From assembly GCA_030667965.1 (NCBI GenBank), contig DAOUUW010000009.1, forward strand, positions 1-36,460: a stretch of 36,460 nucleotides of DNA, given 5' to 3'. The notes under the pieces are model-generated. The model searched no databases. It was not told where the DNA came from and was given only the letters and a program-made list of their open reading frames with translations. The stretch is from Deltaproteobacteria bacterium (lineage in GTDB: Bacteria > Desulfobacterota > Desulfobulbia > Desulfobulbales > SURF-16). Shown here one piece after another: positions 26,928 to 35,058 of this stretch. The number at the start of each line of letters is the position of its first letter. Position 1 is the first letter of the stretch. The position numbers and the translations under genes are program-made.

Positions 26928-27202
26928 TAGACAGCTCCCGCAGATAATTTTTTCAAAGTTTTATCTAAACGTTTTCTGGTGTTGCGAGTATCGATAAGAG
27001 CCTCCTTGACCCTCGTTGAAACCAGTTCCAACAATTCGGATTCTTCGATGTCGGTCGGAACGTCAGGGTTATACGCGGTAATAGCATTGCGTACCATTTC
27101 AGCTGCCGAAGTGTTTTTTTGCTTGGCTAGAAGCTCTATCTTTTCAATCTGCGCCGGCGAAATCAAAAATTGTTTCCTGACTAATTTTTCAGCCGCTTGC
27201 AT
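26927..27202 (-). CDS. Ribbon-helix-helix (CopG/Arc-type) protein
   Basis: A 91-residue probable DNA-binding protein. Residues about 8-45 (RKQFLISPAQIEKIELLAKQ, then NTSAAEMVRNAITAY) have the beta-strand, helix, turn, helix pattern of ribbon-helix-helix repressors. The C-terminal half is a long charged helix (LLELVSTRVKEALIDTRNTR) that may pair with the downstream coiled-coil protein. The ATG at 27202 has GGGAGG seven bases upstream. A perfect 15-bp palindrome lies 38 bases upstream and is the natural candidate operator. It is the first gene of an accessory island that continues to the Fic remnant. Confidence 0.75.
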   Translation of the reverse strand: MQAAEKLVRKQFLISPAQIEKIELLAKQKNTSAAEMVRNAITAYNPDVPTDIEESELLELVSTRVKEALIDTRNTRKRLDKTLKKLSAGAV

Positions 27203-27239
27203 GTGTCAACCTCCCGTTATTGATAAAAAGTAAGTATGT

Positions 27240-27254
27240 TACATTTACAATGTA
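27240..27254. promoter_or_regulatory. Palindrome TACATT-TAC-AATGTA upstream of the RHH gene
   Basis: Perfect six-base half-sites around three bases. Ribbon-helix-helix repressors commonly bind such short palindromes near their own promoters, so autoregulation is plausible but unproven. Confidence 0.45.
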
Positions 27255-27275
27255 CACATACACAAGGATATACAC

Positions 27276-27410
27276 AAGATCTATAAAGAAATTGTCAGCG
27301 GCGCAAAGGCTGAGAGGAAAATATTAAATGAAGCCATTTCCTATCTCAGGCATGGTGATACCCTGGTCGTCCGGCGGCTGGATCGCCTGGGCCGGAGCCT
27401 GCGATCAAGA
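27276..27410 (+). pseudogene. Serine recombinase (resolvase/invertase) fragment
   Basis: In the plus-strand frame open from 27234 to TGA 27618-27620, codons from 27276 give KIYKEIVSGAKAERK, followed by YLRHGDTLVVRRLDRLGRSL. This is the central part of the resolvase catalytic domain (family pattern SGAKAxRPxLxxxLxxLRxGDTLVVxxLDRLGRSL). The N-terminal part with the active-site Ser (YxRVSTxxQ) is missing, and everything after GRSLRSRN is unrelated. About 45 codons of the family's roughly 190 remain, so it cannot be functional. The ORF track shows only a shadow frame here. Confidence 0.8.
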
Positions 27411-27423
27411 AACATCTCAAGTT

Positions 27424-27445
27424 TCAAGCCTTCGTTCAGGCTTGA
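27424..27445. repeat. Inverted repeat TCAAGCCT / AGGCTTGA
   Basis: Perfect 8-bp arms with a 6-base spacer (TCGTTC), placed just after resolvase homology ends. It may mark a recombination junction or a short hairpin; no gene is seen from here to the antitoxin promoter. Confidence 0.5.
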
Positions 27446-27569
27446 GAGCGCCAGTGGATATCTTTCCCTGCCGAACTCCCGGCTTCTTTTTAAATATGGA
27501 AACGACCCGGAAAGTGTCCATAGTTGGCGGGATGGATTCTTTTACCTCCTCACTGCCACCAAATCGCTA

Positions 27570-27613
27570 TGTATTGACAACGGATACACGCTGATGTATA
27601 TTGATTGCATACA
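27570..27613 (+). promoter_or_regulatory. Toxin-antitoxin promoter with twin operators
   Basis: TTGACA (27574-27579), a 17-base spacer and TATATT (27597-27602) form a near-consensus promoter. Two identical-architecture sites TGTAT-N9-ATACA, at 27570-27588 and 27595-27613, are centred 25 bases apart and cover the -35 and -10. This is a typical design for autorepression by an RHH antitoxin-toxin complex. Confidence 0.75.
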
Positions 27614-27629
27614 CAAGTGAGGTGTCATT

Positions 27630-27908
27630 ATGCAACATACGGAAACTCGTGAGGCTTCGATTAATATTCGTGCTTTACGTGCGCAGAGGGATCTGATTGA
27701 CAAGGCTGCGGCAGTGCGAAACAAAACCCGTTCGGACTTCATGCTTGAGGCTGCCTGCCAAGAGGCGGAAAATGTTTTGTTGGATCGGCGATTGTTCCAT
27801 CTCAAAGATGAAGAGTATGATGCTTTTGAATCAGCGATGAAAGCTCCTGTTGGTGACAATCCCGCGCTTCGTAAGCTTTTAACCAATAAAGCACCATGGG
27901 AAAGCTAA
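27630..27908 (+). CDS. DUF1778 (TacA-type) antitoxin
   Basis: A 92-residue antitoxin of the TacA/AtaR family. An N-terminal ribbon-helix-helix DNA-binding segment (SINIRALRAQRDLIDKAAAV and NKTRSDFMLEAACQEAE) is followed by a C-terminal toxin-neutralising tail (FHLKDEEYDAFESAMKAP). In characterised members the tail wraps the acetyltransferase and the complex represses its own promoter. A GAGGT lies about eight bases before the ATG. Its last 13 bases overlap the toxin gene, the usual arrangement. The twin TGTAT-N9-ATACA operators immediately upstream fit autoregulation. Confidence 0.9.
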   Translation: MQHTETREASINIRALRAQRDLIDKAAAVRNKTRSDFMLEAACQEAENVLLDRRLFHLKDEEYDAFESAMKAPVGDNPALRKLLTNKAPWES

Positions 27909-28402
27909 CACCGCCGGCACCAATCAATATGGTGCATATTACTGACAATTTTGATTGCGGAGTTTCTTCTCTTGATCAATGGATCCGCAGGCAGGCCTTG
28001 AAGAATGAGGCGTCAGGTGCTTCCCGGACTTTTGTTGTTTGCTTTGGGAAAGAGGTTGTCGGGTACTACGCTTTGGCCACCGGAAGTGTTTTACGGCAGC
28101 AGGCCCCGGGAAAAATCAAACATAAAATGCCTGAGCCTATTCCAGTAATGGTGCTTGGCCGTCTGGCGGTTGATCGTAAATGGCAAGGATCCGGACTTGG
28201 CAGCAGTTTGTTGCGAGATGCGTTGTTGCGAACCTATAATGTTTCCACGCAAGCGGGTATTCGGGCTCTGCTGGTCCATGCGTTATCAGAAAATGCCAAA
28301 GCATTTTACCTTCGACATGGCTTCTTGCAATCCCCCATAGATCCAATGACGCTGATGCTGAATTTGCAGGATGTGCAGCGTTATCTTGAAAAAGCAGAAT
28401 AA
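27896..28402 (+). CDS. GNAT acetyltransferase toxin, TacT/AtaT family
   Basis: A 168-residue type II toxin that in studied relatives acetylates the amino group of charged tRNAs and so blocks translation; the tRNA target here is unknown. The N-terminal GKLTPPAPI and LDQWIRRQALKNEASGASRT are family-typical. The acetyl-CoA loop is RKWQGSGLGSSLL, and the conserved catalytic Tyr lies in AKAFYLRHGF. No truncation is seen, so it is probably active. It shares 13 bases with the antitoxin gene. Confidence 0.92.
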   Translation: MGKLTPPAPINMVHITDNFDCGVSSLDQWIRRQALKNEASGASRTFVVCFGKEVVGYYALATGSVLRQQAPGKIKHKMPEPIPVMVLGRLAVDRKWQGSGLGSSLLRDALLRTYNVSTQAGIRALLVHALSENAKAFYLRHGFLQSPIDPMTLMLNLQDVQRYLEKAE

Positions 28403-28460
28403 CCTCTTTAGATAAAATCTTCTCAGTTCGAGCTGTTTTCCTGTCAACTCCTTTCCAATC

Positions 28461-28691
28461 TTAATCCATACAGAATTGTTGCTTATTCACCCTTTTCGAG
28501 AAGGCAATGGCAGACTCGCAAGAATGCTTGCAACTTTGATGGCATTACAGGCAGGTTTGCCGCCTCTGAATTTCGAGAAGTTGCGAGGGAAAAAACGCCT
28601 TGAATATTTTAGCGCAGTACAGGCAGGTATGGATAATGGTATTTTGAAAAAAGCTGGCACTTTCTGCCATAAAAATGGCAGGATAAATTAG
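28461..28691 (+). pseudogene. Fic-domain protein remnant
   Basis: The frame shows ELLLIHPFREGNGRLARMLA, which contains the complete Fic active-site motif HPFxEGNGRxxR, followed by LATLMALQAG and LEYFSAVQAGMD, both typical of Fic proteins. Upstream of about codon LIHTE the frame has no Fic homology, so the N-terminal half of the fold and any inhibitory helix are missing. After GILKK the sequence also departs from the family and stops. Fic enzymes normally attach AMP to proteins; this piece of about 75 codons should be inactive. Confidence 0.75.
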
Positions 28692-28756
28692 TTGGATCAG
28701 CCTGCCATTTCTATGGCATATTAATAAAATATACAGGCCACAGAAAGCTATTTCTG
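28664..28756 (+). promoter_or_regulatory. Leader with alternative hairpins before the MASE3 kinase
   Basis: Four segments can pair in two exclusive ways. CTGCCAT (28664) pairs with ATGGCAG (28675) and TGCCAT (28703) with ATGGCA (28713). Alternatively ATGGCAGG (28675) pairs with CCTGCCAT (28701). A third hairpin, CAGAAA-GCTA-TTTCTG, lies at 28741-28756. The kinase ATG is 29 bases further on. Confidence 0.5.
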
Positions 28757-28785
28757 TCTTCATAAAACACGAGGTGTTATTAAAT

Positions 28786-31383
28786 ATGCCCACCCTGCTC
28801 CAAAAATTCAGTCTGCACCTGCTCTGGTTCTGGGGGATTCTGGTCTTTGGTGGACTGTACCTGGTTTCTCTGCAGAGCTATCTTCTCTTTCATAGCCTGA
28901 TTGAAATATTTTCCGTAGTTGTCGCTTTCTCCATTTTTATCATCGCCTGGAATACCCGCAGGCTCCATGAAAATCATTTTTTTCTTTTTATCAGTATCGC
29001 CTATTTTTTTGTCGGCTCCCTTGATCTGATTCATACCCTGAGCTACAAGGGCATGGAGCTCTTTCCAAACCACGACGCCAACCTGCCAACCCAAATGTGG
29101 ATCAGCGCCAGGTATCTGGAAAGCGGCTCACTGCTCATTGCTCCGCTTTTTTTTCGAAAAAAACTGGCTGTCTCTTTCGTCATTGTCATTTATGCCCTTC
29201 TCTTTAACGCACTTATCGGGGCAATTTTTTACCGGCAGATTTTTCCTGACTGCTTTGTGGAAGGAAGCGGCCTGACCCAATTTAAAATAGGAAGCGAATA
29301 TCTTATCTGCCTGCTGCTGCTTATGGCAATAGTCCATCTTAACAGCTATCGCCATAATATCAGCCATGTCACTTTCAAACTCCTCATTGCCTCACTGGTT
29401 CTTTCCGTCCTGGCTGAATTGTCTTTCACTCTCTATTTCTCGATGTATGGTCACGCTAATATGGTAGGGCATTACTTCAAGTTGCTCTCCTTTTATTTCA
29501 TTTACAAGGCCCTGGTTCGTTCAGGGCTGACAAAGCCCACCGAGCTTTTATTTCGTAATCTGGAAGAAAAATCGAAACTCTACCAGGACCTCTATGATAA
29601 TGCCCCGGACATGTTTATCTCATGTGAAGCCAGGACCGGGAAAGTCAGGCAATGCAACCTGGCAACCGCAACAAATCTTGGTTATACCAGGGACGAGATA
29701 ATTGGCCGGCATATAAAGGATCTCTACCATCCAGACAGTGAGGAAAAGAGGAAAAAAGTATTCAAGACATTTGTCGAAAAAGGTACGGTTCGAGATGCTG
29801 AACTGCAGCTGTTACGAAAAGACGGCAGCCGCATGGATGTGAGCCTGAATATCTCTGCTGTGCGGGACGAGCAGGGCAAGGCTCTTTATAGCAGATCCAT
29901 CTGGCGTGACATCTCGGCCCGCAAGAAGGCAGAGAATGCGCTTCTTGAAACAGAAACGAGATACAGGGAGTTGTTCAATAACATGAACAGCGGATGCGCC
30001 GTGTATAAAAGGAACCACGAGGGGCATTACATCTTTTCTGATTTCAACCTGGCTGCTGAACGTATTGAAAAAATCAGGAAAGAGAATCTTTTTGGCCAAG
30101 AGATAACAAAAATTTTCCCCACGGTGAAGGACTTTGGTCTGCTGGATGTTTTAGAAAATGTCTGGGCAACAGGCATTCCGCAATATTTGCCTATTTCCTT
30201 GTATACAGACGAGCGAATATCCGGCTGGCGGGATAACTATGTATATAAACTGCCATCTGGAGAGATTGTGGCGGTGTATGATGATATAACCGCCAGGAAA
30301 CAGGCCGAAGAAAAATTACTGCTCTTCCGCCGGTTGATTGATAACTCCAATGACGCCATATTTGTTATCGAACCACAAACAGGAGGTTTCCTGGATGTGA
30401 ACCAGAAGGCCTGTGAGGCCTTGCAGTATAGCAGAGCTGAGTTCTTCCATTTAGATGCTACGGATATTGAGATGAAGTTTCCTGACGATTTTTCCTGGCA
30501 GGAAAATATAAAGCAACTCAAAGACCACGGCGGACAACACATCAAGGAGGGCATACACAGGCGCAAGGACGGGACAACATTCCCGGTTGAAGTAAATGCG
30601 AGTTATATCCAATTAGCCGACAGAGAATACCTGGTTTCCGTGGTCCGTGATATCAGCGAGAGAAAGGCGGCCGAGAAAGAGTTATTGCGCACGATGAAAG
30701 AGCTTCAGGATGCTAATGCAGAGCTTTCGCAGTTCAACTATGTCGTGGCCCATGATCTGAAGGCACCCATCAGGGCGATGAGTAACTACGCGTCTTTTTT
30801 ACAGGAAGACCTGGCGCCCGTGGTCTCCGGTGAAACGAAAAAATACCTGACACAGCTCAGACAAACCGCTGTTGAGACCGGCAAAATGGTTGAAGATTTG
30901 CTGACGCCGGCAAAAATCGGCAACCAAAAACAGGAGCCGAAAAAAATTGAGCTGGGAGATTTCATGGAAAAACTTGTCAACTCCATGGACCTGTCCCCGG
31001 ATATAGAGATCCGCCTGGGCAGTGAGTGGCCAACCATTGTGAGCGACCCGCTTCTGCTGCGCCAGGTTTTTCAAAATCTTATCGATAATGCCCGGAAATA
31101 TACTATCGCATCTTGCAAACGAATTGAAATAGGCTGCCTGCCGGGAGAAGATGAACTTACCGTTTTTGTCCGCGATAACGGCATAGGAATTGGAGCTGCG
31201 TACCATGAACAGATTTTCGGCTTATTTGAGCGGCTGCACACTTCAGCGGAGTACAGTGGAACCGGTGTCGGTCTTGCCATTGTCAAAAAAGCAGTGGGCA
31301 GGCTCGGCGGCACAATCAGGCTTGAATCAACCGAGGGCAAAGGCACAACCTTTTATGTTATACTGCCACTTGAAACTGCATGA
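28786..31383 (+). CDS. MASE3-PAS sensor histidine kinase
   Basis: Large inner-membrane sensor kinase of about 865 residues. The first 245 form a multi-helix MASE3 domain (FFVGSLDLIHTLSYKGMELF is characteristic). Three PAS modules follow at about 265-385, 390-500 and 505-625, each ending in a DIxxRKxAE-type linker. The kinase core has the phospho-acceptor AHDLKAPIRAM and HATPase motifs NLIDNARKYT, VRDNGIGIG, FGLFERLH and GTGVGLAIVKKAV, the layout of phytochrome-like kinases. There is no receiver or output domain. I choose ATG 28786 behind GAGG rather than the GTG 12 bases earlier. It lies 53 bases before a hybrid kinase in the same direction; the two probably form one transcript. The ligand is unknown. 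Confidence 0.92.
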   Translation: MPTLLQKFSLHLLWFWGILVFGGLYLVSLQSYLLFHSLIEIFSVVVAFSIFIIAWNTRRLHENHFFLFISIAYFFVGSLDLIHTLSYKGMELFPNHDANLPTQMWISARYLESGSLLIAPLFFRKKLAVSFVIVIYALLFNALIGAIFYRQIFPDCFVEGSGLTQFKIGSEYLICLLLLMAIVHLNSYRHNISHVTFKLLIASLVLSVLAELSFTLYFSMYGHANMVGHYFKLLSFYFIYKALVRSGLTKPTELLFRNLEEKSKLYQDLYDNAPDMFISCEARTGKVRQCNLATATNLGYTRDEIIGRHIKDLYHPDSEEKRKKVFKTFVEKGTVRDAELQLLRKDGSRMDVSLNISAVRDEQGKALYSRSIWRDISARKKAENALLETETRYRELFNNMNSGCAVYKRNHEGHYIFSDFNLAAERIEKIRKENLFGQEITKIFPTVKDFGLLDVLENVWATGIPQYLPISLYTDERISGWRDNYVYKLPSGEIVAVYDDITARKQAEEKLLLFRRLIDNSNDAIFVIEPQTGGFLDVNQKACEALQYSRAEFFHLDATDIEMKFPDDFSWQENIKQLKDHGGQHIKEGIHRRKDGTTFPVEVNASYIQLADREYLVSVVRDISERKAAEKELLRTMKELQDANAELSQFNYVVAHDLKAPIRAMSNYASFLQEDLAPVVSGETKKYLTQLRQTAVETGKMVEDLLTPAKIGNQKQEPKKIELGDFMEKLVNSMDLSPDIEIRLGSEWPTIVSDPLLLRQVFQNLIDNARKYTIASCKRIEIGCLPGEDELTVFVRDNGIGIGAAYHEQIFGLFERLHTSAEYSGTGVGLAIVKKAVGRLGGTIRLESTEGKGTTFYVILPLETA

Positions 31384-31436
31384 TCAGGCAAGAAAGTTAA
31401 AGAACTGAAGGTTGCAGTTAAAAAAAGGAGCACACT

Positions 31437-34400
31437 ATGGATACCGGAAATAATTTCACCCCTTCACCCCTGCGGATCTTGCTCGTCGAAGATTCAGAGC
31501 ACGATACCGCCGCCTTCAACAGGGCTTTGGACAAAGGGGGGCTCAAAGCAGAAGTCACCCATTTTGTCAAAGCCGAAGAGGCCTTAAAGTCTCTTCAAAT
31601 TTCACCTCTTTCGTATGATCTTGTCGTTGCAGATTATAAACTGCCAGGCATGACAGGTTTGGAGTTATGTAAACAAATCATTAACCAGCAGATACCCTTA
31701 CCCTGCATTATTGTCACCAGCGCAGGCACAGAGCACATTGCCGTTGAGGCCCTCAAGGCGGGGGTGTTTGATTATCTGGTTAAAGATTTTCAGCAGAATT
31801 ATTTACAACTTCTGCCTCTTCTTCTGCCTGAAGTAGTCAGAAAATACCAGGATCGTCTCTCTTCCCGGATTTTCAGGAGAGAAAGAGAGGTTATTGCCGG
31901 AATATCTGAAATGTTCCTTGCTCCTGAAGATTTGGAAACGCTCTGTCGGAAATTACCGGATGCCATTGTCGCAGGATTTGCTTTTCCCGTATCCGCTATT
32001 CTGCTGCTGGATGAAAACAGAAAAGAGATGGTTGTCAAAGGCGTATCCGGTATTGCCGATACGACTCTCCTGAATAAGCGGGTACCGCTTGAAAAGACAA
32101 CCTGTTGCCAAACAATCGAGCAGGGACAACCGGTGCTCAAGCTGGATATCGCCGCCAATCCGGATCTACATTGTTTCCTGAAGGATAGCGGCATTAACAC
32201 CTGTCTGTCTGTTCCAATCAAGGGCAAGAGAAGCGGCGTGATGGGCGCCCTGGTACTTGCAGACTTTAGCACACGGTCTGATGCAGACATCCACATATCC
32301 GCTCTACAGGTTATTAGCCACCATCTTGGTCAGGAGATCGAACGGAAGCAGGTTGAGGATGAATTATGTCTTCGCAATGAAATAATGGGCAACATGGCTG
32401 AAGGAGTTTATTTAGTTCAGGCAAGCACGCTTCAGATTATCTATGCCAATCCTGTATTTGAGAAAATGTTTGGCTATGACCCAGGGGAAATGTTGGGCAA
32501 ACATGTTTCAATCGTCAATGCTCCGACAGTGAAAAGCCCGCAAGAGACGGCGACAATGATCCTTGAAGTTTTATCAGACAAAGGATTTTGGCAGGGTGAA
32601 GTAAAAAATATAAAAAAAGATGGCACGCCTTTCTGGTGCAGCGCCAGTGTTTCCGGCTTTGAGCATCATGAATACGGCAAGGTTTGGATTTCAATCCATA
32701 CTGACATCGCCGATCGCAAGCAGGCTGTTGAGACGCTGCGGGCAAGTGAAGCGCGCATGTATACATTGATCGAGGCATTGCCGGATCTTGTCTGGTTGAA
32801 AGATAAAGATGGTATTTTTCTGGTCTGTAACCGTAAATTTGAGCGTTTGTTTGGCACGCCGGCAACAGAGATTGTGGGTAAAACAGATTACGACTTCGTT
32901 GATACGAAGTTAGCAGACTTTTTCCGTGAGAAAGATAAAGTGGCCATGGCTGCCGGCAAATCCACGGTAAACGAAGAAGAAGTCGTCTACGCGGATAACG
33001 GCCACAGAGAAATCCTCGAAACAATCAAAACGCCAATGTTTGATCCCGCCGGCAAGCTGATTGGTATATTGGGGATTGCCCGCGACATAACTGATCGGAA
33101 AAAAACTGAGATTGCTCTTCGGAATAGTGAAAAACAGTGGAATCAGACTTTTAACTCTATTCCCGACATTGTCACCTTCCTGGATACTGACCTGCGCATA
33201 CTGAAAGTTAATCAGCAGGCATGCTCCATCCTTGATCTTTCCAGTGATGAGATTATCGGTAAGCATTGTTATGAGCTCTTTCATGACTCAAAGGAACCGT
33301 GTCAGGATTGTCCGCTAACGCAAACAAAGGAGAGCTTGAAAGCCTTTAGCGGGGAGATATACCATGAAAAACTGGGAAAAACCTTTTTGGTCTCGGAAAC
33401 TCCGGTATTTGGTGAACTGGGAGAACTTGAATATATCGCCCATGTGGCCAAGGATATCACGGCACAAAAACGGCTTGAGAAAGAGCTGTTTCAGGCCCAG
33501 AAGATGGAGGCCATCGGTACCCTGGCCGGCGGCATTGCCCATGATTTCAACAATATTCTTTCGGCAATCATCGGTTTTTCTGAAGTCGCAAAGCTTGAAA
33601 TGCCGGCCGACAGCCGGGCAGGAAAAGATATTGATAAAGTCATAAAAGCAGGCAGAAGAGCTGCGGAACTGGTGAAGCAAATCCTTACCTTCAGTCGTAT
33701 GACAGATCATCAACTGCAACCCATGATACCGAATCTGATTATCAAAGAAGCATTGAAGATGCTGCGCTCATCACTACCAACCACCATCTCCATCAAGGAA
33801 GCCATTGATACAGCATGCGGGTTAATTCTGGCAGATCCGACAAATGTCCATCAAATCGTAATGAACCTCTGTACCAATGCATTTCATGCCATGGAAAATG
33901 AAAAGGGCATCTTGACTGTCAACTTATACCGCAAAGAAATACGAGCGGAAGATATATGTGAAAGTGATGTGAGCGCGGGTCCTTTTGTTGTGCTGTCCGT
34001 CAGTGACACGGGACATGGCATGGACAAGATAACGATGGAACGAATATTTGAACCCTACTTCACCACGAAAGAGGTTGGTAAGGGGACCGGCCTCGGACTT
34101 GCTGTTATCCATGGAATTATTAAAGATTATAAAGGTTTTATCCGGGTGGAGAGTGAGCCTGAAAAAGGAACAACGTTTCATGTACATTTTCCGGCTTTGG
34201 TAAAGATTGCTTCAACACAGGAAAAAACAGAAGAAGATGTTCCCACAGGTACAGAACGGATTCTGATAGTTGATGACGAAAGCAGTATCGTCAACCTGCA
34301 CAAAACAGTGCTGCAACGTCTTGGCTATAGGGTAACAGCTACAACAAACAGTGAAGAGGCACTTGAAAAAATCCGCCTGCATCCGGAGCAATTTGATTTG

Positions 34401-34619
34401 CTGATCACAGATCAGACCATGCCTGGTTTATCCGGGTTTGAATTGGCAAAGAAAGTTTTGCAAATAAAGCCGAACATAGGGATTATCCTCAGCACCGGCT
34501 ACAGCTCTGCCATCACAGAAAAAGAAGCCCTGGCAATCGGCATAAAAAAATATGCCGAAAAACCGGTTGATAGAACAACGCTTGCTAAAATTGTCAGAGA
34601 GGTTTTGGGCAATAACTGA
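31437..34619 (+). CDS. Hybrid histidine kinase: REC-GAF-PAS-PAS-PAS-HisKA-HATPase-REC
   Basis: Soluble 1060-residue hybrid kinase. The N-terminal receiver (about 12-130) has acidic pocket VEDSEHD and phospho-acceptor Asp66 in VVADYKLPG. A GAF-like region (about 150-310) and three PAS modules (about 320-435, 440-560, 565-680) follow; the third carries Cys residues in EPCQDCPLTQT. The kinase core has AHDFNNILSAIIGF (phospho-acceptor His), NLCTNAFHAM, VSDTGHGMD, FEPYFTTK and GTGLGLAVIHGI. The C-terminal receiver (about 945-1058) has LIVDDESS and LLITDQTMPG. No membrane helix is present. GGAG sits seven bases before the ATG. A receiver at the N-terminus could take phosphate from the MASE3 kinase upstream. 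No DNA-binding output exists in either protein, so a further regulator must lie elsewhere. Confidence 0.93.
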   Translation: MDTGNNFTPSPLRILLVEDSEHDTAAFNRALDKGGLKAEVTHFVKAEEALKSLQISPLSYDLVVADYKLPGMTGLELCKQIINQQIPLPCIIVTSAGTEHIAVEALKAGVFDYLVKDFQQNYLQLLPLLLPEVVRKYQDRLSSRIFRREREVIAGISEMFLAPEDLETLCRKLPDAIVAGFAFPVSAILLLDENRKEMVVKGVSGIADTTLLNKRVPLEKTTCCQTIEQGQPVLKLDIAANPDLHCFLKDSGINTCLSVPIKGKRSGVMGALVLADFSTRSDADIHISALQVISHHLGQEIERKQVEDELCLRNEIMGNMAEGVYLVQASTLQIIYANPVFEKMFGYDPGEMLGKHVSIVNAPTVKSPQETATMILEVLSDKGFWQGEVKNIKKDGTPFWCSASVSGFEHHEYGKVWISIHTDIADRKQAVETLRASEARMYTLIEALPDLVWLKDKDGIFLVCNRKFERLFGTPATEIVGKTDYDFVDTKLADFFREKDKVAMAAGKSTVNEEEVVYADNGHREILETIKTPMFDPAGKLIGILGIARDITDRKKTEIALRNSEKQWNQTFNSIPDIVTFLDTDLRILKVNQQACSILDLSSDEIIGKHCYELFHDSKEPCQDCPLTQTKESLKAFSGEIYHEKLGKTFLVSETPVFGELGELEYIAHVAKDITAQKRLEKELFQAQKMEAIGTLAGGIAHDFNNILSAIIGFSEVAKLEMPADSRAGKDIDKVIKAGRRAAELVKQILTFSRMTDHQLQPMIPNLIIKEALKMLRSSLPTTISIKEAIDTACGLILADPTNVHQIVMNLCTNAFHAMENEKGILTVNLYRKEIRAEDICESDVSAGPFVVLSVSDTGHGMDKITMERIFEPYFTTKEVGKGTGLGLAVIHGIIKDYKGFIRVESEPEKGTTFHVHFPALVKIASTQEKTEEDVPTGTERILIVDDESSIVNLHKTVLQRLGYRVTATTNSEEALEKIRLHPEQFDLLITDQTMPGLSGFELAKKVLQIKPNIGIILSTGYSSAITEKEALAIGIKKYAEKPVDRTTLAKIVREVLGNN

Positions 34620-35018
34620 TAGTGCCCGTGCATAGTTTGTCCGGCTGTTTGCTTATCTGTAACACTTCAGCCTATCTGTGACTATGGTTTGCTCAAACCG
34701 TGAAACTCATCGTATTCTTTCTGTGTTGAGAAAGATCTTCGATTTGCCAATATTAACCATTTGTGTGTCTACGCCGACTTAATAGATCTACTGTTATGTT
34801 GCGAGTTGAACGTAACAAACTGCTTATATAAAATATCGAACCTATGAGAGAAAATGCCTAATGATAAACAAATATTCCGCCATCGCTCAGGCCAAAAATT
34901 ATCAATTCCGACATTTCCCGTCGGTTGACCAAGTCACCGACACTTTTCCGACCGGTAGCTCTACGCAATAGAAAAAATGGGGGGGGCAATGTGGGGACAA
35001 ATCTCACATGCAACAAGA
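34620..35018. other. Intergenic stretch without recognisable gene
   Basis: About 400 bases after the hybrid kinase. I see only a small hairpin GGTTT-GCTC-AAACC near 34687 without a T-run, a 37-codon frame from ATG 34861 with no family resemblance, and an eight-base G run around 34979-34986. No convincing terminator for the kinase genes. Confidence 0.5.
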
Positions 35019-35050
35019 AAGCCTTTAACTCAATTTAAGCTAAAAGGCTT
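35019..35050 (-). terminator. Hairpin downstream of the tRNA-Arg fragment
   Basis: AAGCCTTT and AAAGGCTT form a perfect 8-bp stem around 16 bases, lying just beyond the CCA end of the tRNA fragment on its transcribed strand. It would be the normal terminator of the original tRNA gene, carried with the flank. Confidence 0.5.
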
Positions 35051-35058
35051 GATATAAC

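Noticed and set aside
27424-27445. Inverted repeat considered as an integron attC site
   Set aside because: The RYYYAAC/GTTRRRY core sites are missing and no integron integrase is present.
27328-27594. 88-residue plus-strand ORF over the resolvase remnant
   Set aside because: The recombinase homology is in a different frame (27234-27620); this frame has none and overlaps the toxin-antitoxin promoter.
34861-34974. 37-codon plus-strand frame MINKYSAIAQ...
   Set aside because: No ribosome site, no family resemblance and no continuation; kept only as a note in the intergenic entry.
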